Origin: Nematostella vectensis
Lineage: Eukaryota > Cnidaria > Anthozoa > Actiniaria > Edwardsiidae
Assembly: GCF_932526225.1 (NCBI RefSeq)
Contig: NC_064037.1
Coordinates: 3,067,203-3,131,202, forward strand
Direction: 5' to 3'
Length of the DNA stretch: 64,000 nucleotides
Position numbers and translations under genes: made by a program. Of this stretch, positions 11,901 to 23,720 are shown in pieces; positions within the stretch are counted from its first letter, which is position 1; the number at the start of each line of letters is the position of its first letter. A model generated the notes under the pieces. That model was not told where the DNA came from. It searched no databases and saw nothing but the letters and a program-made list of their open reading frames with translations.

Positions 11901-12770
11901 CCGTGCGTAGAGACCATGGTTGACTTGGTACCCGTGTGCGAGTGAGGGTGTTGTGCAGTGCGTAGACCATGGTTGACTTGGTACCCGTGTGAGGGTGTTG
12001 TGCCGTGCGTAGAGAGCATGGGCGACTTGGTACCCGTGTGCGAGTGAGGGTGTCGTGCCGTGCGTAGACCATGGTTGACTTGGTACCCGTGTGAGGGTGT
12101 TGTGCCGTGCGTAGAGAGCATGGGCGACTTGGTACCCGTGTGCGAGTGAGGGTGTTGTGCCGTGCGTAGAGACCATGGTTGACTTGGTACCCGTGTGCGA
12201 GTGAGGGTGTTGTGCAGTGCGTAGACCATGGTTGACTTGGTACCCGTGTGAGGGTGTTGTGCCGTGCGTAGAGAGCATGGTTGACTTGGTACCCGTGTGA
12301 GGGTGTCGTGCCGTGCGTAGAGAGCATGGTTGACTTGGTACCCGTGTGCTAGTGAGGGTGTCGTACCGTGCGTAGACCATGGTTGACTTGGTACCCGTGT
12401 GCGAGTGAGGGTGTTGTGCCGTGCGTAGAGAGCATGGGCGACTTGGTACCCGTGTGAGGGTGTCGTACCGTGCGTAGACCATGGTTGACTTGGTACCCGT
12501 GTGCGAGTGAGGGTGTCGTACCGTGCGTAGACCATGGTTGACTTGGTACCCGTGTGAGGGTGTTGTGCCGTGCGTAGAGAGCATGGTTGACTTGGTACCC
12601 GTGTGCGAGTGAGGGTGTTGTGCCGTGCGTAGAGAGCATGGGCGACTTGGTACCCGTGTGCGAGTGAGGGTGTTGTGCCGTGCGTAGAGAGCATGGGTGA
12701 CTTGGTACCCGTGTGCGAGTGAGGGTGTTGTGCCGTGCGTAGAGAGCATGGGTGACTTGGTACTCCTGTG
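8985..12770 (+). repeat. 3.8-kb minisatellite of mixed 47/49/53/55-bp units
   Basis: About 74 head-to-tail copies of a unit built from gagggtgtcgtaccgtgcg, then tagagcatgg, then gtgacttggtacccgtgt. Two independent indels give the lengths: an optional gcgagt (6 bp) and a gagagcatgg versus gaccatgg/gagcatgg variant (2 bp). Units in the leftmost 600 bp have gaattggtactcctgt and look older. Higher-order structure is visible: a 102-bp dimer (55+47) occurs three times at about 11058, 11160 and 11262, and a 571-bp block recurs (catagagagc at 10131 and 10702). The repeat contains no TTA, CTA or TCA on the plus strand, so all three minus frames stay open for kilobases. I read this as non-coding. Confidence 0.95.
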
Positions 12771-13385
12771 CTACTTTTCTTCTAGAAAACACATGATTCG
12801 CATCATTTAGCATTTCTATTTGTTTTGTAGTTCGACAGATGGCTTGGATGGCTAAGATGACCTAAATAGAGTTTCACATACCTTTGATATAATCATGTTA
12901 ATAGGATAATAAAAAAGCGTTCAGTTTTATAGAGAGATTATGGTACGTCGAGTTTATCCAAAATTGTATTTCTTATCTTAAGATTGTATTCAGATTGATA
13001 ATTATATGTATTCTACTTGATAGTTCGTAATTTAGACCCGATTCATAAGTCGCGCTTCTGCCGTACCGGGGTCTGTTACACAAATCATAACACCGTTCAT
13101 GTGCCCAAATTTCCATATGATTAGATTCGGTAGCAGAATTGCGACGTACATGAATCAGAACTCTATTGGCTTGGCATGTAAAGTTAAATCGATAATGGAA
13201 CTGTAAATAATGGGAAAATACAATGTTGTGCTGAGCCTTTTTTGAGTCTACCTTTCAATCTGGTCATGCCGCTGGAGCGGATTTAGGGGGAGGTTTTAGG
13301 GGTTTACCCCCCCCCCCTCCCCCCACAAAAGATGCCACAAAGAGCATTTATCTAAGACTGTTTCCGGGTATTCCTTGGTGTCACG
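12771..13385. other. Intergenic DNA, no gene seen
   Basis: AT-rich unique sequence on the right flank of the minisatellite. A C-rich tract lies at 13305-13325. No splice-bounded coding exon is recognisable on either strand. Confidence 0.6.
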
Positions 13386-13625
13386 GAGAGCTTTGTTTTT
13401 GGTGCTCAAGGCCTTTGTACTCTATTTCATTGTCTCGTTCTAAGGTCTTTGTTTTTGGTGCTCAAGGCCTTTGTACTCTATTTCATTGTCTAGTTCTAAG
13501 GTCTTTGTTTTTTGCTTTTTTTTCCATTGTGTTTTTGGTGCTCAAGGCCTTTGTACTCTATTTCATTGTCTCGTTCTAAGGTCTTTGTTTTTGGCTTTTG
13601 TTCCATTGTGTTTTTGGTGCTGGTG
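13386..13625 (+). repeat. Short tandem repeat (three copies)
   Basis: The block ggtgctcaaggcctttgtac, then tctatttcattgtc and tttgtttttgg, occurs three times starting near 13399, 13456 and 13538. The longer spacing of the last copy is due to a ttttttccattgtg insertion. Confidence 0.8.
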
Positions 13626-13780
13626 CTCCGTAACGCCAAGAAACTACCCTGTTTCCATATAGGTAAGTCAACAAAAGCGCCCCCAATTGAGACTGAAAAT
13701 GGGGGAAAAATTTTTCAGCACTTCAAAAATTTGAACACAGCCCGATAGAAACTATGGAAACTATCGGGAGGGGCCCCTGG

Positions 13781-15265
13781 ACTACAGAATAAGCGAGGAA
13801 GAAATTATAGAAGCCATAGAAAAACTAAAATCTGGGAAGGCACCAGGCGCGGACAACATATTTAACGAATGTCTAAAGAGCATCAAAACGATCCACGTTA
13901 AGCAAAGGTTTTATGTCAATTATGAACAAAAGATTATACAATCTCCTAACGGAGAAGGGCATTTTGAAAACAGAACAATGTGGTTTTAGGAAAGAGCAAG
14001 GAACAATAGACAGAATTTTTGCTCTGGAGTCACTAATTGACAAGCATGTCAAGGCGAAAGCCAAGAAAACAAACAACTTCCTGTTTGCGTGCTACGTGGA
14101 CTTTAGAAAGCGTTCGACTGCGTCCCTAGGGCGAAACTATTTGAAAAACATAAAACAGTAGGTGTTACTGGGCGTTTCCTCGACATAATTCAACCACTTT
14201 ACTCAAATGACAAGTCATCTATGAAAATTGGAAGCTTAATAACTGAATCCTTTCGATGCTACGCAGGCGTGAAAGAAGGCTGCATAATTTCGCCAAAGTT
14301 GTTTAAATTTCACCTTAGCGACCTCCCAGAAAAACTAAATTAAAAATGCTGAAATGATATTGACCTAAACGGTGTGCCATTAAGTTGCATTATGCCGACG
14401 ACTTAGTTAAAATATCAGAATCAGCAAAGGGCCTGCAAGAATATCTGAATAGTCTCGAAGTATATTGCAAAGCATCCAAACTGTCCATCAATTTAGACAA
14501 AACAAAAGTAATGATTTTTAATAATTCTGGGAAAACTATAAATAAATACCGAATCTTTTACGGAACCTATAAAATGTCAAAAGTTATAAGTACCTTGGAC
14601 TCCATTTTTGCCCTTATGGAAATTTTAATTTGGAAAGTAAGAAAGATAGAAATGGTCCACACTAAGTTTCTAAAATGGCTTCTCGGCGTAAGCCGATACT
14701 GTAGCTCGAACGCGTGTAGGGCTGAATTAGGACGATTCCCTCTCGGAACAAAAGGAAAGTGTAGAGCGATCAAACTTTGGCATAAACTTTCAAACAACAA
14801 TGGGAATAACGAAAAACTCTCCCGCAAAGCATTCTCTGCCATATCTATATGAAAACAAGAAATTTTGGCAGAAAAATTAAACAAATACTAGACCTTGCGG
14901 GTAGGAGCGATATTTGGCTGACTGAAGCAACATACAGGTTTTTTTTTTTCAACAAAGGCTTTATGACATTGAACAACAGACATGGCTCAGCTCTTGTCAA
15001 AATGACAACAGAAAAGACCAAACCCAAAAGAACGAATTGCGTACGCTCAGAAAATTTAAACTGTCCCACAATTTAGAAGATTATCTAACGGACGTAAAAA
15101 ATATTGACCATAGGACAGTAGGATTGCCTTACTAAATTCAGGCTAAGTAATCACAAGCTAGCAATTGAAACTGGAAGGTATAAAAAGCCATATGAAAAGT
15201 TAACGAAAGAAAATGCTTAGTATGCCAGGTAAAGTGGAGGATGAAGAGCATAATCGAGAAAGGCC
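13781..15265 (+). pseudogene. Decayed non-LTR retrotransposon reverse transcriptase
   Basis: Fragments in all three frames line up in reverse-transcriptase order. They are SEEEIIEAIEKLKSGKAPG with ADNIFNECLK (13781 on), CGFRKEQGTIDRIFALESLI (13980 region), FLFACYVDFRK (14080), CYAGVKEGCIISPKLF (14260), the catalytic-loop YADD (14391-14402), KLSINLDKTKVMIF, then the post-RT block FLKWLLGVSRYCSSNACRAE and ELGRFPL. Near 15210 is a remnant of the C-terminal Cys-containing motif (CLVCQ then VEDEEH, separated by a stop). Several frameshifts and stops are present. The segment between the APGADN block and the MNKRLYNLL block is missing, so an internal deletion has removed part of the fingers region. 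It is inactive. Confidence 0.8.
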
Positions 15266-16321
15266 TATGTATTATACGCGGGTTTTTGATTTTTTAAGGC
15301 CTTGAAAATTCGGGTGCGGATTATATGCCGGTAAATAGGGCAGTTAAATATTATCCTAATCGTGTAGAAATATATACTCTATGCTAGTGATCTATAGTGG
15401 TATAAATTCCTTTTTTTCTGAAGTATTTTTTCATTATTTTTATGATTTGGGAACCCTGTGGGTTCTCAAATTCGATCCCGTTTTCGGAGTCTTTGCCTGC
15501 TCCGATTTTTTAGACTTTTAGTATGTTATAGAGGAATACTTTCTGTGCAGGAAACCGTTAAAAAACCTTATGTTGCAATTAGTCCGATGTTGACCCCTTT
15601 TTGACGTATATTGATTCTTGATTAATTGGACTAATTCTTTACGTAAATGTATAAGATGGAAAGGGGGGTGGGGGTAAAAGCATCAGAAAATTGGTAATAT
15701 ATATGGAACAATTTGGGGGAGGGGAGGAGGAAAAAAAGTTTTAGAAATTTAAACAGGGGAGGTCCACGGACCTTCGGTTCCAAAATTTCGCTCTGAATTT
15801 TATCTTGTAAGCCTTCCCACGCCCCTCGCCGTAAACAGATCATGCCCGAAGATCCAGCATTCACCCCAAAGGTCACCCCGCGTAAGCACTCCGATTACCC
15901 TGATTCCAGAGCCTCGAAAGTCTTTCTGGAACCAAAGTACACTCCGATAAGGGTTGGGCACAAAACGTTTGCATCTTTTCCTTCAATGCTTCACAATCTT
16001 CACACGGAACTGAGTTGACCGTAAATCAACAGAACACGCTCAAACCCCATGATTTTTTATATCCTTTAATTCTGTGTAAGTGTTTTGCAATGTTACTGCG
16101 CCATAGGCATCTAGGGAATTGGCAATACATCATCAAAAGGTTGAAGTCGTATGTTTTATATCCGAGCAAAAGAAGTTCCAACGAGGGCTAATGAGTGAAG
16201 CTTCTGTCTTTACCACTTCAACCTTGTGTTGATTTGATTCCCTTTTCCTAAACTTGCATTTAGTTTTTCAACCTTTTAACCACAAAATGATGTCGTGCAG
16301 GACAACAGTTTTCTAGAGGTC
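15266..16321. other. Intergenic DNA, no gene seen
   Basis: Unique and low-complexity sequence with G-rich patches at 15659-15675 and 15714-15735. Nothing on either strand has both exon-like coding sequence and splice signals until the last exon of the CD20-like gene at 16322. Confidence 0.5.
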
Positions 16322-19300
16322 CTACATCGTTGTCTTTGTTTGCTCGATCGAGGAGCAAGTCGTTTCTTCAATGGAATGTTTTGGCTTCTCATGCTCGTTT
16401 CCCCTCTCCTCGTAACTCTCATCATCCTGAAATCCATGAAATAGTGCCACTCGTTACGCATGAACTGGAGATCAAATAGTAGTTTGGGAATCACCTAGTT
16501 GTTTTAAGATCATAGCAGATTAAAGATCACCTAGTGGATTCGGGATCACCCAAAAGGTTAAGGATCACCTAGAGGGTTAAGGATCACCTAGAGGGTTGAG
16601 GATCACATAGAGGGTTAAGTATCACCTAGAGGGTTGAGGATCACCTAGAGGGTTAAGGATCACCTAGAGGGTTAAGGATCACCTAGAGGGTTAAAGATCA
16701 CCTAGAGGGTTAAGGATCACCTAGAGGGTTAAAGATCACCTAGAGGTTTAAGGATCACCTAGAGGTTAAAGATCACCTAGAGGGTTAAGGATCACCTAGA
16801 GGGTTAAGGATCACCTAGAGGGTTGAGGATCACATAGAAGGTTAAGGATCACCTAGAGGGTTAAAGATCACCTAGGGGGTTAAGGATCACCTAGAGGGTT
16901 AAGGATCACGTAGAGGGTTAAAGATCACCTAGAGTGTTAAAGATCACCTAGAGGGTTAAGGATCACCTAAAGGGTTAAAGATCACCTAGAGGGTTGAGGA
17001 TCACCTAGAGGGTTAAGGATCACCTAGAGGGTTGAGGATCACCTAGAGGGTTGAGGATTACCTAGAGGGTTGAGGATCACCTAGAGGGTTAAGGATCACC
17101 TAAAGGGTTGAGGATCACCTAGAGGGTTAAGGATCACCTAGAGGGTTGAGGATCACCTAGAGGGTTGAGGATCACCTAGAGGGTTGAGGATCACCTAGAG
17201 GGTTGAGGATCACCTAGAGGGTAAAGGATCACCTCGAGGGTTAAAGATCACCTAGAGGGTTGAGGATCACATAGAGGGTTGAGGATCACCTAGAGGGTTA
17301 AGGATCACCTAGAGGGTTGAGGATCACATAGAGGGTTAAGTATCACCTAGAGGGTTGAGGATCACCTAGAGGGTTAAAGATCACCTAGAGGGTTGAGGAT
17401 CACCTAGAGGGTTAAAGATCACCTAGAGGGTTAAGGATCACCTAGAGGGTTAAAGATCACCTAGAGGGTTAAGGATCACCTAGAGGGTTAAAGATCACCT
17501 AGAGGGTTAAGGATCACCTAGAGGGTTAAGGATCACCTAGAGGGTTGAGGATCACATTGAGGTTTAAAGATCACATAGAGGGTTAAGGATCACCTAGAGG
17601 GTTAAGGATCACCTAGAGGGTTAAGGATCACGTAGAGGGTTAAAGATCACCTAGAGTGTTAAAGATCACCTAGAGGGTTAAGGATCACCTAAAGGGTTAA
17701 AGATCACCTAGAGGGTTGAGGATCACCTAGAGGGTTAAGGATCACCTAGAGGGTTGAGGATCACCTAGAGGGTTGAGGATCACCTAGAGGGTTGAGTATC
17801 ACCTAGAGGGTTAAGGATCACCTAAAGGGTTGAGGATCACCTAGAGGGTTAAGGATCACCTAGAGGGTTGAGGATCACCTAGAGGGTTGAGGATCACCTA
17901 GAGGGTTGAGGATCACCTAGAGGGTTAAAGATCACCTAGAGGGTTGAGGATCACCTAGAGGGTTAAGGATCACCTAGAGGGTTGAGGATCACCTAGAGGG
18001 TTGAGGATCACCTTATACGGTTAAGGATCACCTAGAGGCTTGAGGATCATTTAGAGGGTTGTGGATCACCTAGAGGGTTAAAGATCACCTAGAGGGTTAA
18101 TAAGGATCACCTAGAGGGTTGAGGATCACCTAGAGGGCTGAGGATCACCTTGAGGGTTGATGTTCACCTAGAGGGTTGAGGATTGTCTAGACTGTTGAGG
18201 ATCACCTAAAGAGTAGGGGATCACCTTGAGGGTTGAGGATCACCTAGGGGGTTGGGAATCACCCTGAAGTTTGAGGATTACACCTAGAGGGTTGAGGATC
18301 ACACCTAGAGGGATTAAACAAGGACCTGTGGCACTTTTGCCTGGTCTAAGTCGTCATTCCCGCACATGACACGGTCAAACGTGAACAGGGGCGGCCGAAG
18401 GGTCCCATAAGTGGGTGGGGGGTGTAATTTTGAAGGGGGCACCTGGGATTTAAAATAGGGATATAGTTTAAAAAAACAAATGGGGGGGTGGGGGATTGTA
18501 ATTTCGAAGGGGGATGGATACCTGGGAATTGAAATAGGGATATAGTTTTAAAAAATGTAAAGTGGAAGGGGTGCAAGTATACCCCTGTCTCTCCCCGTTC
18601 GCCGCCCCGCATTGGTGAAGAGGACGAATTGGACCAGATCCTCCGCATTTTATACCTTCGTTTACTCACCTCCTTGTCGCAGCAGGCAGTCTGGCAGCCG
18701 AGCGTGGCCCCAATCAGCGCCACAATCACCCCGAATGAAGAGGCAACGCACAGAATCAAAAACCCAGTGTCGAACAGGCTCAATAGATCACAAGTGGCAA
18801 CTGGAGAAAAGCACATAAAGCGTTACAGCTGAACCTACCGGTATTCAATTTCAAATCTTTCGTTTGTTATTCGGAAATGTTTTGTTTTAAAATATTGGGA
18901 ACCCTGTGGTGCGCAAAGGGTCAAGGAGTACTGGATCATATGAAACTTGGTCTTTGTGCGTTCAAAAATTACGAAACAAAACTAAAATAATCCCCATGAG
19001 ACAGCTGACAAGCTACTCAATCTAAACTTCATCTTTTTCGGATCTCTTTTTCAGACACCTCGTTCTTACCATCAATCGGTGGGCTTTGCCCGTCTTCTGT
19101 CGTACATCGGCATCGTCCGAGCGAGATCCTACAGTTGGTGGCGCTGCGAAGCCGCGACCATAGGTGATACGCGATACCTGCCGACACTGCCTGTACCGAC
19201 ATCGCCACTACGAGCAAAACATTGATAACCAGAAACGCCACCATCTGTACACAAAACAACAAGTTGGCATGGATTATGTAAGCCAGTGTGCCCGCCTGGT

Positions 19301-21207
19301 TTTGTTAAGTGTAAGTGGTATGATTCTTTAAATTTTTGGTGTCGGGCTCGATATTTTTTCACTCTTCACAGACCGACGCAGAGGCCGACAATCTATAAAA
19401 TCTGCCCGACAAATCGCCGCGTTCAAATCCGAGTTTATAGAAGTTCTCACACACAAAAAAAACAATTATCTGAGAATACTGCATATCTAAACAGGTCACT
19501 GCTCACAGCTATCAATAATAGCCATTAGAGTCGTTTATGCATTGCAATCCTGAACTTAAGCTCAATAAAAATTACGATATCTAGGTTCCGCTATAAAAGG
19601 GAAAGCTCCTCCCACCCCCGGGCTCGAATTTGCAATTATAATCAGAACACTGCCACGCTAGCAGTCACAAATTATAAGTCTCCTGTAAAATTGCCTATCT
19701 CTGAGCCTCAGTCGGTTGGAAAAAACTGTCTTTGCACAGGTAACAAAACGGTTGTGTAGAGGTTGATTAGAGATTGGTAAATTAGTGATTTGCTGTCCAC
19801 TCAAATTTCAAATTTTGCACTGTCGGTAGTCTAACGCAGCTGCATAAAATATTCTCGCGCTGTGATGAAAATAATCGTATTTTAGAGCACGCACATCTTA
19901 TAGCATTATTTTACTATAAATAGGAACATTTTAGGTGGACAAGTCAAGGAATGATATTTAATTTGGTTTAGAAAATGACATTTGACCAGAGAGCAATATT
20001 GTTCTGACATGTCGACTCATTGATCAGTTGATGGCTGATTGATAACTGATTGTTCTTGAGCCCGGGGGTGGGAGGAGCCTTCCGTTTTATAGCGGAATCT
20101 CGTGTTTAACGAGATTGAGATGTGGACCGTTCTGGATCACCCCCATCATATAGAGCTAGCTAAATTAAGGAATTCCTGCGACTTACGATTGCCTTGAGTC
20201 TGAATTTCCAAAGAAGGATACCTAGTACGGCGGAGACGGCCATCTGTGGTGATAAAACATTTTGATTATCTCACAAAGAAGGAATAAACCAAAACCACAT
20301 CATAGTCTCATAGTCATCATATCAAAAAGGACTTCTTACTTCGCTGTATTTAAATATAAACCCATTTTAGACTGACATATTTGCCAAAATAAACTCTGAC
20401 TTACATGAGACACTACTAAGATCCATTCGATATGCTTTATTAAAAAAACAGATGCATGTTTTGCTCACATTGGGGGAGTGACATTGGAAGTATAGCATTA
20501 CTTGACACCAAAAACTGGAAATCGACTCTGCCAAATTTTCTTCTTTAATGAGAAGGAGAAGAAGAAGAGGTCTGATTAAAGACGAAAATTTAGCAGAGTG
20601 GAATTCTAGTTTTTGGTGTATTGTATTCATTCTTCACGACTATTTCGGCTTTTTGTATTTATTCGTATCAATACTTGAGATATTGTCGTGAGCACGAACT
20701 AAACTGCTTTTTTGAAGCATTTCTGTTGACTGTTGTCATGGACACGAAATTTGATTAGTTTTGGAGGCAAGTTTCCGGCACGCAATTGTGAATTAGAGAA
20801 GAATAATATTGTATTATGAATTTCAAATGATTTTCGAAAAACAAGGCATTCGATTCTTTTTATTAGTATTATCAAAATTTTACTTTAATGACTAAATCGT
20901 TGAAGAAGAAAAAAATATCGAATAGAGATGTGGTCTATTGGGATAGCATGGATGACATCTTTGGCACTGAATAGGCTAGCTTACTACTTCATACAGAATG
21001 TTACAGATGCATGTAATACAAGACAAGATGTGGATTATTTGTTTCGGTACTCACCCCAAGCCCTGACCAGAGTCCGTCTCCTGACGTTGCATTGTATCCC
21101 AGGAGAACGAAGCCGCACACGCTGTCAATCAAAGCCAAGCTTCCACTAAACGCAGACAACATCGCTACCTTTTTAGTCACTCCGGGATTTACTTCTGTAG
21201 TCCACAT
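16322..21207 (-). CDS. CD20/MS4A-like four-transmembrane protein, paralogue 1 (five exons)
   Basis: Exons (minus): 21207-21055, 20243-20187, 19244-19070, 18800-18670, 16426-16322; phases 0,0,1,0; 206 residues. Exon 1 holds TM1 (about residues 14-38) and ends GDGLWSGLG. Exon 2 is a 19-codon block (MAVSAVLGILLWKF) forming TM2. Exon 3 starts with TM3 (MVAFLVINVLLVVAMSVQAV) and ends in an extracellular loop with NCRISLGRCRC. Exon 4 has ATCDLL followed by TM4. Exon 5 is a 34-residue acidic cytoplasmic tail (DDESYEERGNEHEKP). The topology, the G-x-W-[SG] turn between TM1 and TM2 and the Cys-bearing TM3-TM4 loop fit the CD20-like superfamily (PF04103-type), but similarity is weak and the function is unknown. 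Exon 5 is the least certain: it is supported by a good acceptor, correct phase and a stop, but lies 2.2 kb away across a satellite array. Confidence 0.65.
16490..18315 (+). repeat. 19-bp minisatellite (~95 copies) in intron 4 of CD20-like paralogue 1
   Basis: The unit is GGTTAAGGATCACCTAGAG with alternation between GGTTAAGG, GGTTAAAG and GGTTGAGG. A higher-order period is visible: the rare variant run cacgtagagggtt plus tagagtgtt appears at 16907 and again at 17629, 722 bp (38 units) apart. A second rare variant (ggttaagtatcacc) recurs at 16612 and 17333, 721 bp apart. The right edge degrades into longer, diverged units (18100-18315). Confidence 0.95.
18386..18612. mobile_element. G-rich element with internal duplication and short inverted ends
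   Basis: Bounded by aggggcggccgaa on the left and ttcgccgcccc on the right. Internally a segment of about 110 bp is repeated: tgtaattttgaagggggcac with aaatagggatatagttt recurs as tgtaatttcgaagggggatg with aaatagggatatagttt. It has no coding content. It sits in intron 4 of CD20-like paralogue 1. Confidence 0.45.
19583..20100. mobile_element. MITE-like element with long GC-rich terminal inverted repeats
   Basis: The left end ttccgctataaaagg, then gctcctcccacccccgggctc, is the near-exact complement of the right end (gagcccgggggtgggaggagc, then ccgttttatagcggaa). The arms are about 47 bp, the total is 518 bp and the interior is AT-rich. It lies in intron 2 of CD20-like paralogue 1. Confidence 0.8.
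20497..20627. mobile_element. Short hairpin element in intron 1 of CD20-like paralogue 1
   Basis: acaccaaaaactggaaatcg, then ctctgccaaattttcttctttaat, pairs with its inverted copy ending ctagtttttggtgta. The arms are about 50 bp around a purine-rich loop (gagaaggagaagaagaagag). Transcripts would form a long hairpin. Confidence 0.75.
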
Positions 21208-23344
21208 TTCTTCGCGAATTCGACTGCGTCCTACTTTCTAACAAACCTTTTTATATTGCAAGTAACATCTGGCTTGAAAATAGCGAAGAAAAACAACTTG
21301 CTGTGCGTGTCAATTTATTCCTTCTAATTACTCAAGCTGGCTTGCTTAATATAAAACGTCTAAAGGCCCATTGCTTTTCTAGGCTTTGTATCGGGTCAAC
21401 TCATATTTTCCCATACCTTTATGTATGAACAACAATTTGACGAACCAAAAAAAAAATATTAAATGATATTAAAAGGTCAGTGTCAAAAAGCTTTATTTAT
21501 TTCGAATTCTTTACACGATTATAGATTGAATAATAATTATATTTTTGATTTTTTTGTACCGCAGAAAATAAATTTATATTGGATGCCGTAGTTTGAATAA
21601 AATATCTTTCAGTCTTTGTTTTTCCTAGGCATATAATGCGCCGTTGTTATTGCCGAAATGTTTTAGATAGAACTTTTAAATTTTGATTATCATTTTCTAA
21701 TTCGTTAAAAAGCCTAGGTTATGGTGTCAGCTGCCTTGAACGCCTCCAGACACCGAGAAAACAAAAATAAACGAAAAATGAAGAAAAGCACAATCATTAG
21801 TAGAGAAATAAGCCGTATCCTTAGAGAAATGAAATGCGATAGATTCTTAGAATTTTTTTCTGGCATCGCAGAATTCAAATTTTTTCCGTTTTTTTTTTTA
21901 GTCATGAGAAAGATGTTCGGTGTAAGAAGCCATTCAATGCCTTGTCTTTATTCAGAATTTTCTCTCGTTTGACTAACGAGTCAATCTACCGTTTACAGCT
22001 TTTGTATATTCTTCTAGAATTAGCTGATCTAAGTTGACCAAAAAGTTTTGTAATATTTTCTTCGAGTCCAACTGTGCGATATTTACATTGAAAAAAATCG
22101 CCTGCCCAGATGTCTTGGAATTTATCCCACAAACAAGAAAAAACTCGTCTTTGCTGTGTTTGCTGTTCGATTTTTTTAGTGACGTTTTAGGTGATTGAAA
22201 TTGAATAGTTGTTTGTTTGTTTGTTGTTGTTTTTTTGAAGAGGAGAACTAACCGGGGTTTGATTCATAATTTGCGACAAAAATTAGCATATTGACGGCTT
22301 TCGCGCGATGGTACGGGTTTTGGCACGTCATGCGGTCCTTAGAAACGCTTACGCATGCGCAACGAAAACAGTTTCGACCCATGGCAGAGGTCTCTTTTCC
22401 TTGCGAACTCCAGCCCAGCGAAATACAAAGAAAAGAGGCCTCTGCTAGCAGGGAAATCGCGCGTGTAAACAGGCTGCAAATTAGTGGCGATTTTCGATTT
22501 TTTTGTGTGTTTATTATCGATAGTGTAGTGCACATAAAAAACTCTCGAATCCATCTATGGGACCCTCTATTTTGATGACCGTGGAAAAATCCAAGATATT
22601 CGCGGTGAAAGACTGGGCTATTGCGGGAGTTTTCACGGAAAATAATGAATGACATATGCCACTAGAAGAGGGAAGCTAACCTTGAAGACCCCTCGTTAAT
22701 CTTTGGGGTGCTTTAGGGTGCAAGTCAACAGGTTGGTCTATTAAGAAAAACACAAAACCAGTGCGCAAAGTAGACGTGCATCTGATAAACACAGCCTCCA
22801 CTTTGCTCGGGCCGAGGTTCTTACGATAAGGATGACGAAACACTCAATTTTCTCTTGTTCTTACATTTTTATTGGAAAATTTCTACTGTTTCTAATGTTA
22901 CTTATTTTTTTTTTACAAAATATAAATTGACTTGTGTATGAACCTAGCGCAAGTATTTCGACGTTTACAGTTTGATATCAATGAGTTGTAAATGCATACA
23001 CAATCGTAGTAAACACGGCCAAAAAATGAATAATTTCTTATTGAAGGATCTTCAAATCCTATCCTTTACTTTCCATATGGTAACGCACTCCCCCTTAGCA
23101 AATAAAACTGATGAACTGCCACGAATATCTGGTTTATTACCGGCAATTTACATGGAACTGGAAAAGCGCAGAAATTTCAGCTCGAGAAAATATCAACGTT
23201 TACAGCTATTTTTCAGCTTAACTTTACAATATACTGTCCTATACACTATTGCCCTTAGTAGGTTATTTTTTCCATTTTATATTGAAATACAAACTTATGT
23301 GTGCAATTTCATAATAGCCAGATATCACTGTATGGTATCCTCTA

Positions 23345-23361
23345 GGGGGGGGGGGGGGGGG
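23345..23361 (+). repeat. Poly-G tract (17 G)
   Basis: Uninterrupted G run followed by tgggaagggg. Confidence 0.95.
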
Positions 23362-23720
23362 TGGGAAGGGGCAAAAGTGTATTAAACTTTTTCCCCAGAA
23401 CATTATGATCATTGCTTCTCTAAGTCTCCCTTTACAGTATTTGCTGTACGTATTATTTTACAGTTACTTTCAAGCTGTCTAAAATCTTGACGGTAGTGAT
23501 AAAAGTCTAAAACGTGCACAATTGTCGACGTAAAACAACTTAATTGTTGTTTAAGAAAAATATCTTGTAGACAGTTCCGAAAACTCTAAAATCCTTATTA
23601 AATAGGGATACTCATATTGTCCTTGTGTGACTTTTTGTAGGAAAACTACGGTTGTACTGGGTAGGACAATGATTGAAGGTGAGATGGAAACTCTCAGTGC
23701 AGTGATAATTACTATGTTAT

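Noticed and set aside
8939-12749. Long minus-strand ORFs of 556-1121 residues
   Set aside because: They lie wholly in the minisatellite, all three frames are open at once and the unit lengths break the frame, so there is no evidence of a protein.
16490-18315. CRISPR-like regular repeats
   Set aside because: Units are contiguous 19-mers without unique spacers, and the DNA is animal; it is a minisatellite. The same holds for the arrays at 33175, 35365 and 40014.
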